From Bacillus spongiae (GTDB taxonomy: Bacteria > Bacillota > Bacilli > Bacillales > Bacillaceae_K), in the NCBI RefSeq assembly GCF_037120725.1, contig NZ_JBBAXC010000016.1, positions 40,738-104,737 of the forward strand: a stretch of 64,000 bases of DNA, given 5' to 3'. Within the stretch, counting starts at the first letter, position 1. Every line of letters starts with the position of its first letter. The position numbers and the translations under genes are program-made. Positions 18,641 to 28,120 of the stretch are shown here, in pieces. The notes under the pieces are model-generated. The model searched no databases. It worked only from the letters and a program-made list of their open reading frames with translations, and was not told the origin of the DNA.

Positions 18641-20059
18641 ATGAAGCAGATTAATTGGATGGAAGAAGTAGAAAAGCGAAAAAATGAGCTTTTAGCAAAT
18701 ACAAAATCACTGCTGCAAATTAAAAGTGTATTAAATGATACACAGGCTTCGTCAAATGCCCCATTCGGTCAAGGAGTAAAAGAGGCTTTAGATTATATGC
18801 TAAATATGGGAGAAAGAGATGGATTTATAAGTAAAAATGTTGAAAACGTTGCTGGACATTTAGAGTTTGGTGAAGGGAAAGAGTTATTGGGAATTCTTTG
18901 CCACGTCGATGTTGTACCAGAAGGGGACGGCTGGAGCGTCGACCCATTTAGTGGAGAAATAAAGGATGGGAAAATCTTTGCTAGAGGAGCTATTGATGAT
19001 AAAGGGCCAACAATGGCAGCTTACTTTGCAATGAAAATTGTCAAAGAACTAGGAGTCCCTTTAAAAAAACGAGTTCGCATGATAATTGGAACGGATGAAG
19101 AAAGTGAATGGCGCTGTGTCGATACATATTTTAAGCATGAAGAAATGCCAACAATGGGATTTGCTCCAGATGCTGATTTTCCAATCATTCATGCTGAAAA
19201 AGGAATCGCAGATTTTGATATAGTTGTTCCGTTAAAGAGCTTGCCTGAGCTTCATCACAAATATGAACTGCTATCCTTATCATCAGGTAGGCGATACAAT
19301 ATGGTTCCTGATTTTGCTGAAGCGGCTATTCTTGTTCAAGAGGACCCGACTATCATTTGTCAGTCCTTTGACGATTTTTTAAAAAAGGGTAATTTAGAAG
19401 GTAGCTATTATATAGAAAATGGTCAACTATATCTTCAATTAAAAGGAATATCTGCTCACGGAAGTACTCCTCAAAATGGTAAGAATGCTGGTTTATTACT
19501 AGCGACGTTTTTAAGTGATTATGATTTTGATGAAAATGGAGCGAAGTACCTTGAAGCAGCAACAAGCTGGTTTGTTAATGATGTACATGGAGAAAAATTA
19601 GGAATATATTATCAAGATGATGTGACAGGACCGCTCACAATAAATGTTGGAATCCTGAATTATGAGAAAGGGATTGAAGGGAAATTTGGGTTAAATATGC
19701 GTTATCCCGTCACCTTTAAGCTAGAAGAAGCAAAAATGAAGCTGCAAAATCTTTTCTCAGAAAAAGGATATATAATAAAGAATTTTACGGATTCGAAACC
19801 TCATCATGTGGATGAGAAAGAAGAATTGATTCAAACATTAAAGAGAGTCTACGAAGAGCAAACGGGAGATAAAGCGGAGTTAATTGCTATAGGTGGAGGA
19901 ACGTATGCTCGTTCTTTAGCAGCAGGAGTGGCATTTGGACCACTTTTCCCAGGAAGAGAAGATATTGCCCACCAAAAAGATGAATATATGTATGTAGAAG
20001 ATTTGTTAAAAGTTACGGCTATTTATGCTCAAGCGATATATGAATTAGCTACAAAATAA
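18641..20059 (+). CDS. pepV: dipeptidase PepV (M20 family)
   Basis: A 472-residue cytoplasmic dinuclear zinc peptidase. The metal ligand motifs are CHVDVVPEGDGW at about residue 87, DDKGPTMA at about 120, and GTDEESEW at about 150; a lid domain with ISAHGSTPQNGKN follows. Length matches PepV (about 470). It releases amino acids from dipeptides. AAAAAGGAG precedes the ATG. The dat gene starts 22 bases later, suggesting an operon. B. subtilis calls this gene ytjP. Confidence 0.93.
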   Translation: MKQINWMEEVEKRKNELLANTKSLLQIKSVLNDTQASSNAPFGQGVKEALDYMLNMGERDGFISKNVENVAGHLEFGEGKELLGILCHVDVVPEGDGWSVDPFSGEIKDGKIFARGAIDDKGPTMAAYFAMKIVKELGVPLKKRVRMIIGTDEESEWRCVDTYFKHEEMPTMGFAPDADFPIIHAEKGIADFDIVVPLKSLPELHHKYELLSLSSGRRYNMVPDFAEAAILVQEDPTIICQSFDDFLKKGNLEGSYYIENGQLYLQLKGISAHGSTPQNGKNAGLLLATFLSDYDFDENGAKYLEAATSWFVNDVHGEKLGIYYQDDVTGPLTINVGILNYEKGIEGKFGLNMRYPVTFKLEEAKMKLQNLFSEKGYIIKNFTDSKPHHVDEKEELIQTLKRVYEEQTGDKAELIAIGGGTYARSLAAGVAFGPLFPGREDIAHQKDEYMYVEDLLKVTAIYAQAIYELATK

Positions 20060-20081
20060 AATAGAAATGAGGTTGGGACTA

Positions 20082-20936
20082 GTGGAGAAGGTTTTATATA
20101 ATGGAGAAATTGTGAATCGTTCAGATTGCTCTGTTCAATTGGAAGATCGTGGATATCAATTTGGGGATGGAATTTATGAAGTTATACGAGTTTATCAAGG
20201 GAAATTTTTTACCTTAGAAGAACATCTCGATCGGTTATTCCTAAGTGCAAAAAAATTAAGCATGGACTCTTCGTTGGACTATACAACTTTACTATCATTA
20301 TTAAAAAAATTGGTAGACGTTAATGGAGTGGTGAATGGAACCGTCTATCTACAATGGACTAGAGGTGTAGCAAAGAGGCACCACCAATTTCCTGTGCCAT
20401 CCGCTAAAGGGACAATTATCGCTTATACAAACTCACTAGAACGTCCAATTTCAAATATCCAAAATGGAGTAAGTGCAAAGCTAGTTGAAGACATTCGCTG
20501 GCTTCGGTGTGATATTAAAAGTTTAAATTTGCTTGGTAACGTTTTGGCAAAGGAGGAAGCGATAAAGGCAGACTGCTTTGAAGCTATATTACATCGTGGC
20601 GAAATTGTTACAGAAGGATCATCGTCTAATGTATATATGGTGAAAGAAGGGAAACTATACACTCATCCTGTCTCAAATCTTATCCTTGAGGGAATTACAC
20701 GAAAGGTTGTTAAAAGAATTTGTGGAGAGGAAAATGTAAGCCTAATTGAACGCCAATTTACGGTAGAGGACCTAAAATCAGCAGATGAAGTGTTCATAAC
20801 TAGTACTACTGCTGAAGTTATGCCTATTATTAACATTGATAATGAACCAGTGGGTGGTGGTAAGCCTGGTAAACTCACTGTGCTATTGCAAAATCGATTT
20901 CAAGATCAAATTAATCAGTTAGGTGCTCTCCATTAA
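20082..20936 (+). CDS. dat: D-amino acid aminotransferase
   Basis: A 284-residue fold-type IV PLP enzyme that interconverts D-alanine and 2-oxoglutarate with pyruvate and D-glutamate, supplying D-amino acids for the cell wall. The PLP lysine is K146 in RCDIKSLN. EDRGYQFGDGIYEV is the family N-terminal signature. The GTG at 20082 was chosen because GAGGTTGGG is well placed, and it gives a length like B. subtilis Dat (282). An ATG at 20067 has no ribosome site. It lies in an operon with pepV, a neighbourhood that B. subtilis shares. Confidence 0.92.
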   Translation: MEKVLYNGEIVNRSDCSVQLEDRGYQFGDGIYEVIRVYQGKFFTLEEHLDRLFLSAKKLSMDSSLDYTTLLSLLKKLVDVNGVVNGTVYLQWTRGVAKRHHQFPVPSAKGTIIAYTNSLERPISNIQNGVSAKLVEDIRWLRCDIKSLNLLGNVLAKEEAIKADCFEAILHRGEIVTEGSSSNVYMVKEGKLYTHPVSNLILEGITRKVVKRICGEENVSLIERQFTVEDLKSADEVFITSTTAEVMPIINIDNEPVGGGKPGKLTVLLQNRFQDQINQLGALH

Positions 20937-21033
20937 TATGGGTACTGAAATAAAACATTGCTTAATGAAGAACTCGTTGTTCATCAATTTGAGCGGCTAT
21001 AATTATTTTGTGATAAAAAAATAAGAGACAAAA

Positions 21034-21084
21034 GAAGCTACAATACAACGAAAATAGAAATAACGAAGTATTGTAGCTCTTTTT
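21034..21084. terminator. terminator between dat and the cysteine synthase gene
   Basis: The 11-bp stem AGCTACAATAC (21036-21046) pairs with GTATTGTAGCT (21068-21078), followed on the plus strand by CTTTTTTGTT and on the minus strand by a T-rich tail. Confidence 0.75.
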
Positions 21085-21104
21085 TGTTGAACGAATGAAG
21101 TGTT

Positions 21105-22037
21105 CTATTCAAAACGAAAGACGTCGCTTGATAAATAACGCTCGCCGGTATCACAAGCAATACTAATAACAACATCATTTGGTGAGAGCGTTTTGGCCAC
21201 TTGAACCGCGGTAAAGCATGCCGCACCAGAAGAGGGGCCAACTAATATTCCTTCTTCACTTGCTAGTCTACGTGTAATAGTATAAGCGTCTTCATCCTGA
21301 ATTTGATGAATTTTATCATATATATTTTGGTTTAATATTGGCGGAATAAACCCAGGGCTTGTTCCAACAAGTTTATGTTTACCTGGCTTTCCTCCTGATA
21401 AAACAGGAGAGCCAGCAGGTTCAACAACATGAATTTGTAAATCTAAATAATGCTCTCGTAAAACCTCTCCAGTCCCAGTTATGGTTCCACCTGTCCCAGC
21501 AGTAGCAACAAAAGCCGAAAGGGGTTTTCCCATTTGCTTCATTGCGTCAATGATTTCATTGGCGGTTGTCCTTCGATGAGCATTTGGATTAGCAGAATTT
21601 TCAAATTGCATTGGCATAAAACTGTTAGGGATACTGTTAACAAGTTCTTGTGCTTTTTTAATTGCGCCGGGCATTTTATTAGCACTAGGAGTAAGGACAA
21701 CTTGAGCTCCGTATGCTTTCAAGAGATTGATTCTTTCTTGTGTACTTGAATCGGGCATTACTAAAATGGCTTTATATCCCCTTGCTGCGGCATTCATCGC
21801 TAGCCCAATTCCTGTATTTCCACTCGTAGGTTCTATAATCGTGGAGCCTGGTGTGAGGAGTCCAGCTTGTTCTGCTTCTATAATCATTTGAAAGGCAGCT
21901 CGATCCTTAACACTTTTACTTGGGTTATAAAATTCTAATTTTAAGTAGATATCAGCCCCGTCGGTAGGACTTAAGGAATTTAATTTAACTAAAGGGGTAT
22001 CCCCTATTAGGTCAGCAATATTATGAACTACTTTCAT
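21105..22037 (-). CDS. ytkP: cysteine synthase family protein (YtkP-like)
   Basis: A 310-residue fold-type II PLP enzyme. The PLP lysine is K44 in SKSVKDRAAF, TSGNTGIGLA is the substrate loop, and GTGGTITGTGEV binds PLP phosphate. It is expected to make cysteine from O-acetylserine and sulfide. B. subtilis has CysK elsewhere and the paralogue YtkP at this position; hence that name. A strong promoter overlapped by a near-palindrome lies upstream (22070-22098). No SAM riboswitch is visible. Confidence 0.85.
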   Translation of the reverse strand: MKVVHNIADLIGDTPLVKLNSLSPTDGADIYLKLEFYNPSKSVKDRAAFQMIIEAEQAGLLTPGSTIIEPTSGNTGIGLAMNAAARGYKAILVMPDSSTQERINLLKAYGAQVVLTPSANKMPGAIKKAQELVNSIPNSFMPMQFENSANPNAHRRTTANEIIDAMKQMGKPLSAFVATAGTGGTITGTGEVLREHYLDLQIHVVEPAGSPVLSGGKPGKHKLVGTSPGFIPPILNQNIYDKIHQIQDEDAYTITRRLASEEGILVGPSSGAACFTAVQVAKTLSPNDVVISIACDTGERYLSSDVFRFE

Positions 22038-22069
22038 GTGTAATGTCCTTTCTTCATTTAGTTAGTTAT

Positions 22070-22098
22070 ATTTTACCTATATCGCTAGCGGTAATCAA
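22070..22098 (-). promoter_or_regulatory. sigma-A promoter of the cysteine synthase gene with central palindrome
   Basis: On the minus strand TTGATT (22093-22098) and TAAAAT (22070-22075) are 17 bases apart. The spacer contains TACCGCTAGCGATA, a palindrome at 12 of 14 positions around CGCTAGCG, which may be an operator. Confidence 0.65.
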
Positions 22099-22174
22099 AC
22101 ATCTAAATACTACTACTTCTTTACCCGAAATTTGCTAAAATATGATTATCACCGTTTATGAAAGGGTTTCTATT

Positions 22175-22726
22175 ATGAAAGCGCATTTTTTTCTAGCTGT
22201 ACCATTAATGAAATCTGTAAAAAAATCTTTGTATGAATGGACACAGTCGGTCGAACAACGCTTTCCTTTTCAGCGTTGGGTTCACCAAGAAGATTATCAT
22301 CTTACCCTAGTTTTTTTAGGAGAGGTGACAAGTGAGCAAGTAATGTTATTACAAGAAAAGCTGAAACTTTTACCATTTTCCCCTTTTATGATAACCATTA
22401 ATCGTATTGGTACGTTTGGAAAACAAGAAAATCCTCGTGTTTTTTGGGCAGGTATAAAAGAAAGCGAAGAGCTTTATCGATTGCGAGAGTATGTGTATAA
22501 GGTTTGTCAAGAAGCGACTTTTCAATTAGAGAAACGCCCATTTTCTCCTCATGTCACAATCGCTAGAAAATGGAAAGGGGAAAGCAACTATTTACCATTA
22601 ATGGAAAAAGATACTCTTGATAATTTGAACTCTTCTTTTATAGTTAAGGATATTGTTCTTTATCAAACACATATGGATAGACTTCCAAAATATGAAGTAA
22701 TTCAAAATTTTCCTTTAATGAAGTAA
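22175..22726 (+). CDS. thpR: RNA 2',3'-cyclic phosphodiesterase (ThpR/LigT family)
   Basis: A 183-residue 2H phosphoesterase with two His-x-Thr/Ser-x motifs: HLTLVFLG at residue 42 and HVTIARKW in the second half. The family hydrolyses 2',3'-cyclic phosphate ends of RNA. The start at 22175 gives exactly the B. subtilis YtlP length, with GAAAGGGT upstream. It heads an operon ytlP-ytlQ-ytlR-amyX. Confidence 0.88.
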   Translation: MKAHFFLAVPLMKSVKKSLYEWTQSVEQRFPFQRWVHQEDYHLTLVFLGEVTSEQVMLLQEKLKLLPFSPFMITINRIGTFGKQENPRVFWAGIKESEELYRLREYVYKVCQEATFQLEKRPFSPHVTIARKWKGESNYLPLMEKDTLDNLNSSFIVKDIVLYQTHMDRLPKYEVIQNFPLMK

Positions 22727-22744
22727 TTAAGAAAGGAAAGAAAG

Positions 22745-23710
22745 ATGGCTCAGTTAATAAAACTGCAAGATTATATTTCACGATATGAAGTAGATATATT
22801 TCGGTACCCTACTCAGTTTGTTCGATTGAAAAAACAACAATGGGAAAAGGTATATGGAATGTGGAAAAAGGATGGAATAGCAGAAAATAGTAATTACGAA
22901 GATGATTCTCATAACGATATTTTGGAAAAGCCTCTTCATAGGAAACTGAAATTATTGTTTAATAAAGAGAGGGAAACGGAAAGAGTTTTATTCGATCAAA
23001 GTCGTGAGGAAGATAATGATACGATGTTGTTTTTTACTAATTTTCAAACTTTCCCTGAAAAAGAGGTAGAGTTGAAAAAACAGTTTCTGGATCAACTTTT
23101 CCATTTTCAACTTAAATGGGCTAGCTCTACATTAATTGAGAAGTCTTTTGTTGATTCTAGTTATAATCGAGACCAAAATCTACGTTATTTTCTACAACGT
23201 TTTCCTGATAACTATTTATTAATTTATAATCCTGTGCTTCAATTGAAGAATGCGCCTGTTGAATTAGAGATTCTTCTATTGACACCTAAAGAAGTGATTT
23301 GTATAACCTTTCTAGAAAGCTTTGATGGGACAGCTTATATTGGAGGGAAAGAACGCTTTTGGACAGAAATATATAAAGATAAAGAAAAAAAGATTGTAAA
23401 TCCTATAATATCCTTGAAGCGAATGGAGAATATTGTGAGTAATATTTTTTCTCATCATAAAATTGATTTGCCCATAAAAAAACTGATATTATCGCGGAAT
23501 GGTTTTATCGATTATCCTACTTTACCGCAAGATGTCATGAGTATTGATCAGCGAAATTATGATGAGTGGTTTGAGAAAATGAGATCATTTCGATCACCAA
23601 TAAAAAATAATCAAATACGGGCAGCACAAGCGATCTTAACTTATTGCCAAACAACAAGCTTCAAACGCCTAGAATGGGACGAACATAAGGATTTACCCAA
23701 GGGAGAATAA
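22745..23710 (+). CDS. ytlQ: YtlQ-like protein of unknown function
   Basis: A 321-residue soluble protein with a charged N-terminal third. Its second half (ELEILLLTPKEVICITFLE, then KKIVNPIISLKRMENIV) recalls nuclease-related NERD domains, which have the pattern of a core strand followed by NP..Q; the resemblance is weak and the role is unknown. It lies 19 bases after thpR, with AGAAAGGAAAG, and 8 bases before the lipid kinase gene, an order conserved in B. subtilis. Confidence 0.75.
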   Translation: MAQLIKLQDYISRYEVDIFRYPTQFVRLKKQQWEKVYGMWKKDGIAENSNYEDDSHNDILEKPLHRKLKLLFNKERETERVLFDQSREEDNDTMLFFTNFQTFPEKEVELKKQFLDQLFHFQLKWASSTLIEKSFVDSSYNRDQNLRYFLQRFPDNYLLIYNPVLQLKNAPVELEILLLTPKEVICITFLESFDGTAYIGGKERFWTEIYKDKEKKIVNPIISLKRMENIVSNIFSHHKIDLPIKKLILSRNGFIDYPTLPQDVMSIDQRNYDEWFEKMRSFRSPIKNNQIRAAQAILTYCQTTSFKRLEWDEHKDLPKGE

Positions 23711-23718
23711 GAAGTAGA

Positions 23719-24669
23719 ATGCGAACAGTATTTATTGTTAATCCTAATGCGAAAAATGGGTATTCTTTAAAAAAGTGGAAAATGATTGAGAATGAAGTTT
23801 CTGCCACCTTAGAGGATGCTGAAATTTATTATACAGAGTATCCGAATCACGCAAAAGATTTGGTAGGGAAAATAAAGCAGCAATTTGAAGGAGAAAGAGT
23901 ATTAGTCGTGGCGGTAGGAGGAGATGGTACCGTCCATGAAGTGATAAATGGTGCTATTTCTAAGGAACATTTATTAGTAGAGTTTATACCTGCTGGATCT
24001 GGGAATGATTTTATGAGAGGGTTCAGTCAAAAATCGACAATGCATGAATCTTTTAAATCAATTATGTCAGGCCTAAAGAACAGAGAGCCATCTCAACGTT
24101 TTGATAGTGGTTTTTATCAATTAGGTGAGTATCAGAAGGGCTTCTTTGTGAATAATATGGGAGCAGGATTCGATGCACATGTTGTCAAACGTGTGAACGC
24201 GTCAATAATGAAAAAATTATTTAACCGTTTTTCTATTGGTAAATTAATATACGCTTTTTATATTGCGAAAGAATTGTTTACTTTTAAACCAAAAAATATT
24301 CAAATTGAAGTGGATGGAGAAACGCACGTTTTTGAGAATACTTGGCTAGTCGCAATATCTAATCAACCTTATATTGGTGGGGGAATGAAAATTGCTCCAC
24401 AGGCAGTACCAACAGACGGTCTTTTAGATGTTACGGTTGTTAATAATGTATCTAAACTTAAGCTATTATTTTTATTTATGACTGTTTTTAAAGGAGATCA
24501 TTTACGACTGCGGGAAGTAAAGAGTTTGCAAGGAAAAGAAATTCAAATACTGCCTGAAGATGATGTACTAGTACATGCAGATGGTGAATCAGTAGGGCAT
24601 TTGACAGGGAATAACCAAAATCAAGGGTTATTTGTCAGTGTAAAAGAGAAAAGTTGGAAAAAGTTTTAA
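23719..24669 (+). CDS. ytlR: diacylglycerol/lipid kinase family protein (YtlR)
   Basis: A 316-residue member of the DagK/YegS/BmrU lipid kinase family. The nucleotide loop is GGDGTVHEVING at about residue 73, with the GSGNDF motif at about 95. GGGMKIAPQAVPTDGLLDV is the family C-terminal motif. It phosphorylates diacylglycerol or a related lipid at the membrane. It overlaps an operon with ytlQ (8-base gap) and amyX (short gap). Confidence 0.87.
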   Translation: MRTVFIVNPNAKNGYSLKKWKMIENEVSATLEDAEIYYTEYPNHAKDLVGKIKQQFEGERVLVVAVGGDGTVHEVINGAISKEHLLVEFIPAGSGNDFMRGFSQKSTMHESFKSIMSGLKNREPSQRFDSGFYQLGEYQKGFFVNNMGAGFDAHVVKRVNASIMKKLFNRFSIGKLIYAFYIAKELFTFKPKNIQIEVDGETHVFENTWLVAISNQPYIGGGMKIAPQAVPTDGLLDVTVVNNVSKLKLLFLFMTVFKGDHLRLREVKSLQGKEIQILPEDDVLVHADGESVGHLTGNNQNQGLFVSVKEKSWKKF

Positions 24670-24684
24670 AAGTAGGTGAGATTG

Positions 24685-26829
24685 TTGCTGTCTATTAGCC
24701 GAAAGTTTGATGCGTATTTAGATGACATGTTTCAATTAACTATATTATTGCCATACAGCTACTTTGATGGGAAAAGCTCCTCTTTTTCATTATGTTTACA
24801 AGAGCATAAGTGGGACGTGCACATTAAGGAAGTGGTCTGTCTTGAGGAACATATGAAATATATTTGTGAAACAAATGCAATCATCCAATTTGGTCAAACT
24901 TACGAGGTAATAGATGATAGAGGCATGTCAACCGATCTCCAAATAGGTGCTGTCATTCGAACGGACCACTTTGATGAGCTCTTTTATTATGAAGGTAACG
25001 ATTTAGGTGCCAATATTATGGCTAACGGAACGCTTTTTAAAGTATGGGCACCTACAGCTACTGCCGTAAAAGTGCGATACAAACAACCGCTAACAGGTAA
25101 AGTTAAAGAGGAGCCTTTAATCCGCGGAGAAAATGGGATATGGAGTCAGCAATTGACTCAAAATTTAGAAGGCTATTATTACAGCTTTTTAGTATGCATT
25201 AATTTATGCTGGCATGAGGCTGTTGACCCTTATGCAAAAGCATTGTCCGTAAATAGCGAATGGGGAGTTGTTGTAGATCTTAGAAAAACTCTGCAGTTAA
25301 ATACTCCCCCACCTCCTTTTTCAAGCCCAACAGAAGCCATTATTTATGAAGTTCATGTACGTGATCTTACAAGTCACCCTAAAAGTGGCGTGAAGCAAAA
25401 AGGAAAATACTTAGGCTTAATTGAAACAAACACGAAAACAGTCAATGGTTATTCTACTGCCTTCTCTTATGTAAAAGAGTTAGGTGTTACTCATGTTGAA
25501 TTATTACCGGTAAATGACTTTGGAGGTGTTGATGAGTTACAGCCAAGTAAGAGCTACAATTGGGGCTATAACCCGTTGTTTTTTAACACCCCCGAAGGTT
25601 CCTATTCCTCAGCCCCTGCAGACCCTTATGCTCGAATTAATGAATTAAAGCGAGTAATCCATCATTTCCACCTTCATGATTTAAGAGTTATTTTAGACGT
25701 AGTATATAATCATGTATATATTCAAGAAACATCTAGCTTTGAGAAAATTGTTCCAGGGTATTATTTTCGTTACGATTCACGTGGTTTCCCATCAAATGGT
25801 ACAGGTGTTGGCAATGACCTTGCATCCGAACGAAAGATGGTAAGAAAATTTATTGTAGATTCAGTTGCCTACTGGTTAAAGGAGTATAAAGTAGATGGTT
25901 TTCGTTTTGATCTCATGGGCAATCTAGACCTAAAAACAATGAGAGAAGTAAAGGAAACCGTGGAGAGAATTCACCCTGGTGCTCTATTACTAGGAGAAGG
26001 ATGGGATTTACCGACTACACTTCCGCAAAAGATGAAAGCAATAAATGGTAACTCTAGACAATTGACAGGCATTTCTTTTTTTCATGATCGATTTCGTGAT
26101 TGTTTGAAAGGAAGTACATTTGATTTAAAGGAGACAGGCTTTACATTAGGCAAAAAAGGAATGGAAAAGGAGATTGTGTCGCTTTTTATTGGACATTCAA
26201 TAATTGATGGGGTGAAAGAGGGGGACCTTGTTGCGAGACAGTCGATTAATTATGTGGAATGTCATGATAATTATACTCTGTGGGATAAAATTTCTGCCAT
26301 CTATCCAAATGAAACCGAGCTGAATGAAAAACGCCATCGACTGGCAAGTTGCATGGTTTTACTCAGTCATGGAACACCCTTTCTACATGGAGGCCAAGAG
26401 TTTTTTCGAACAAAACAGGGTGTTGAAAATAGTTATAATTCACCCGATGCTATTAATTGGTTTGACTGGAATCTTCGAGAGAAGAACGATGAGAATATTG
26501 AATATTTAAAGACCATTATTGCATTGAGAAAACAACAAAAGGTTTTACAACTAGATAGTAGGGAACAGATAACAAAACACTTACTTGTTTTTCAAGCAGC
26601 GAATGGGATTATTTCTTTACACTATAAAGATATCCGTGAATTTGGGCAGTGGAATGATTTATTTATTGTCTTTCATGCAAATTCTGAGCCACAAAATATT
26701 CAATTACCTGAGGGGAATTGGGGTGTGTTGGTAAATAGAGATCAAGCGGCTTTAACACCGATTAAAAGGAATTTAGAACATGAAGTGGAAGTAGAGGCGT
26801 TAAGTGTTAATATTTTTTGTACAGATTAG
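24685..26829 (+). CDS. amyX: type I pullulanase
   Basis: A 714-residue GH13 debranching enzyme that cuts alpha-1,6 bonds in pullulan, glycogen or maltodextrin. YNWGYNP is the type I pullulanase signature. The catalytic aspartate is in GFRFDLMG and the acid glutamate in GEGWDL; VECHDNYT is the fourth conserved region. An N-terminal CBM48-like domain precedes the barrel. No signal peptide is seen, so it is intracellular. The TTG at 24685 aligns with the B. subtilis AmyX start and lies five bases after AGGTGA; GTG 24676 is an alternative. Confidence 0.92.
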   Translation: MLSISRKFDAYLDDMFQLTILLPYSYFDGKSSSFSLCLQEHKWDVHIKEVVCLEEHMKYICETNAIIQFGQTYEVIDDRGMSTDLQIGAVIRTDHFDELFYYEGNDLGANIMANGTLFKVWAPTATAVKVRYKQPLTGKVKEEPLIRGENGIWSQQLTQNLEGYYYSFLVCINLCWHEAVDPYAKALSVNSEWGVVVDLRKTLQLNTPPPPFSSPTEAIIYEVHVRDLTSHPKSGVKQKGKYLGLIETNTKTVNGYSTAFSYVKELGVTHVELLPVNDFGGVDELQPSKSYNWGYNPLFFNTPEGSYSSAPADPYARINELKRVIHHFHLHDLRVILDVVYNHVYIQETSSFEKIVPGYYFRYDSRGFPSNGTGVGNDLASERKMVRKFIVDSVAYWLKEYKVDGFRFDLMGNLDLKTMREVKETVERIHPGALLLGEGWDLPTTLPQKMKAINGNSRQLTGISFFHDRFRDCLKGSTFDLKETGFTLGKKGMEKEIVSLFIGHSIIDGVKEGDLVARQSINYVECHDNYTLWDKISAIYPNETELNEKRHRLASCMVLLSHGTPFLHGGQEFFRTKQGVENSYNSPDAINWFDWNLREKNDENIEYLKTIIALRKQQKVLQLDSREQITKHLLVFQAANGIISLHYKDIREFGQWNDLFIVFHANSEPQNIQLPEGNWGVLVNRDQAALTPIKRNLEHEVEVEALSVNIFCTD

Positions 26830-26884
26830 CAGTTTTTGACGAAGCCTTGACGAACCATAGGGAAAAACGATAGAATTTATAGAG

Positions 26885-26928
26885 ATGGCTATTGTTGTCC
26901 TGATGCTTCAATAGCTGTCTTTTTTCTT
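26885..26928 (+). terminator. terminator of the ytlPQR-amyX operon
   Basis: A 10-bp stem (26885-26894 with 26909-26918, two G-U pairs) is followed by TCTTTTTTCTTTT. Confidence 0.8.
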
Positions 26929-27041
26929 TTAATTAATAATAAACTTAAAGATATAAAATGGAATGGATGAATAGCAGGATACCTCTATAGGTTTTTTAGA
27001 GAATTTCAGCTAGTATCAGCGATACAATTGAAGGGTGAAGC

Positions 27042-27818
27042 ATGTTGGAACATTTATTCGATCACGAATGGGAAATAATACCTGCAGGAGGTGCGACTGG
27101 GGAAGCTTTTTTCGCACAGAGAGAAGAACAGAAGCTTTTCTTAAAAAGAAATTCTTCGCCTTTCTTAGCGGTGCTTTCTGCAGAAGGAATTGTTCCGAAA
27201 TTAATTTGGACAAAACGCCTTGAAAATGGAGATGTGATTACCGCTCAACAATGGCTAAATGGAAGAGAGTTAGCTGCAAAGGAAATGAAACAAGATCGAG
27301 TGGCAAAATTACTGAATAAAATTCATAGCACTAAGCCTCTTCTCGGCATGCTTCAACGATTACAGGTTGAACCATTTCGGCCTGAACAGATGCTTACTCA
27401 AGTGGAAACTTCTCTTGATTTGGATTTAGTAAGTACTCCATCCGTACAAAGAGCAATCGAGTTTCTACAAAAGGATATTCATAATATTCATAATGAAGAG
27501 TTTGTTGTTTGTCATGGGGATGTCAATCATAACAACTGGTTGCTTTCTGACCGCAACCAGTTGTATTTGATAGATTGGGATGGAGCAATGATCGCTGATC
27601 CTGCTGTTGATTTAGGCCCACTTTTGTATTGGTATATTGATGAGAAGGATTGGGAGAATTGGCTGCATCAGTATGGTCTAAATTTAACAGATTCGCTACG
27701 ACTTCGAATGAAGTGGTATGTTGTATCTCAAACATTGCTTTCCATTCAATGGCATAAAGTGAAAAAACGTTTTCATGAAATGAATCATTGGCTCGAGTAT
27801 TTACATCGTATACTTTAG
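27042..27818 (+). CDS. ytmP: phosphotransferase family protein (YtmP)
   Basis: A 258-residue protein kinase-fold phosphotransferase of the aminoglycoside/choline kinase type. The catalytic loop is HGDVNHNNW at about residue 159 and the metal motif is DWDGAM at about 178. The substrate is unknown, though choline or ethanolamine kinase activity and Fos-like roles have been proposed for relatives. ATG 27042 has GAAGGGTGAAG upstream. Its stop codon overlaps that of ytzH by 3 bases on the opposite strand. The coding sequence holds a perfect 12-bp hairpin at 27532-27564. Confidence 0.85.
   Translation: MLEHLFDHEWEIIPAGGATGEAFFAQREEQKLFLKRNSSPFLAVLSAEGIVPKLIWTKRLENGDVITAQQWLNGRELAAKEMKQDRVAKLLNKIHSTKPLLGMLQRLQVEPFRPEQMLTQVETSLDLDLVSTPSVQRAIEFLQKDIHNIHNEEFVVCHGDVNHNNWLLSDRNQLYLIDWDGAMIADPAVDLGPLLYWYIDEKDWENWLHQYGLNLTDSLRLRMKWYVVSQTLLSIQWHKVKKRFHEMNHWLEYLHRIL
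27532..27564. repeat. perfect intragenic inverted repeat in ytmP
   Basis: ACAACTGGTTGC and GCAACCAGTTGT are perfect 12-bp arms with a 9-base loop, in the catalytic loop codons. No T run follows on either strand, so it is not a terminator. Confidence 0.8.
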
Positions 27819-28093
27819 AAATAAGTATTCATATCTTCAACCCAATTTTTTAAATTATCTTGGTGTGACTGAATATGTTCTTCTAAATGTTGAGTATGAA
27901 TGCCTTCTTGACTATACTTGTAAATTTCTTCTAAAGCTGATTGGAGTTGTGAGTTTACATTACCGTGAACCATTAATGATTTGACTAAACGTTCTACTTG
28001 TTCGCATTCTGCAACAGAACCACAGCAATCTGTCTGATGATTGTTTAATATATCAGAAAGTAATTCCATTTGATTTTGCTGATTTAACGGCAT
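27815..28093 (-). CDS. ytzH: YtzH-like protein
   Basis: A 92-residue soluble, helical, acidic protein of the YtzH family with no known function. It contains TDCCGSVAECEQVERLV, whose conserved cysteines suggest a metal or disulfide site. The ATG at 28093 has AAAGGGTGG seven bases upstream and gives the same length as B. subtilis YtzH; an earlier start at 28168 lies inside a hairpin. It is convergent with ytmP. Confidence 0.85.
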   Translation of the reverse strand: MPLNQQNQMELLSDILNNHQTDCCGSVAECEQVERLVKSLMVHGNVNSQLQSALEEIYKYSQEGIHTQHLEEHIQSHQDNLKNWVEDMNTYF

Positions 28094-28120
28094 GTCGTAC
28101 CACCCTTTCTTGATGGAGTT

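Noticed and set aside
22037..22140. SAM (S-box) riboswitch before the cysteine synthase gene
   Set aside because: The leader is short and lacks the S-box core and a terminator.
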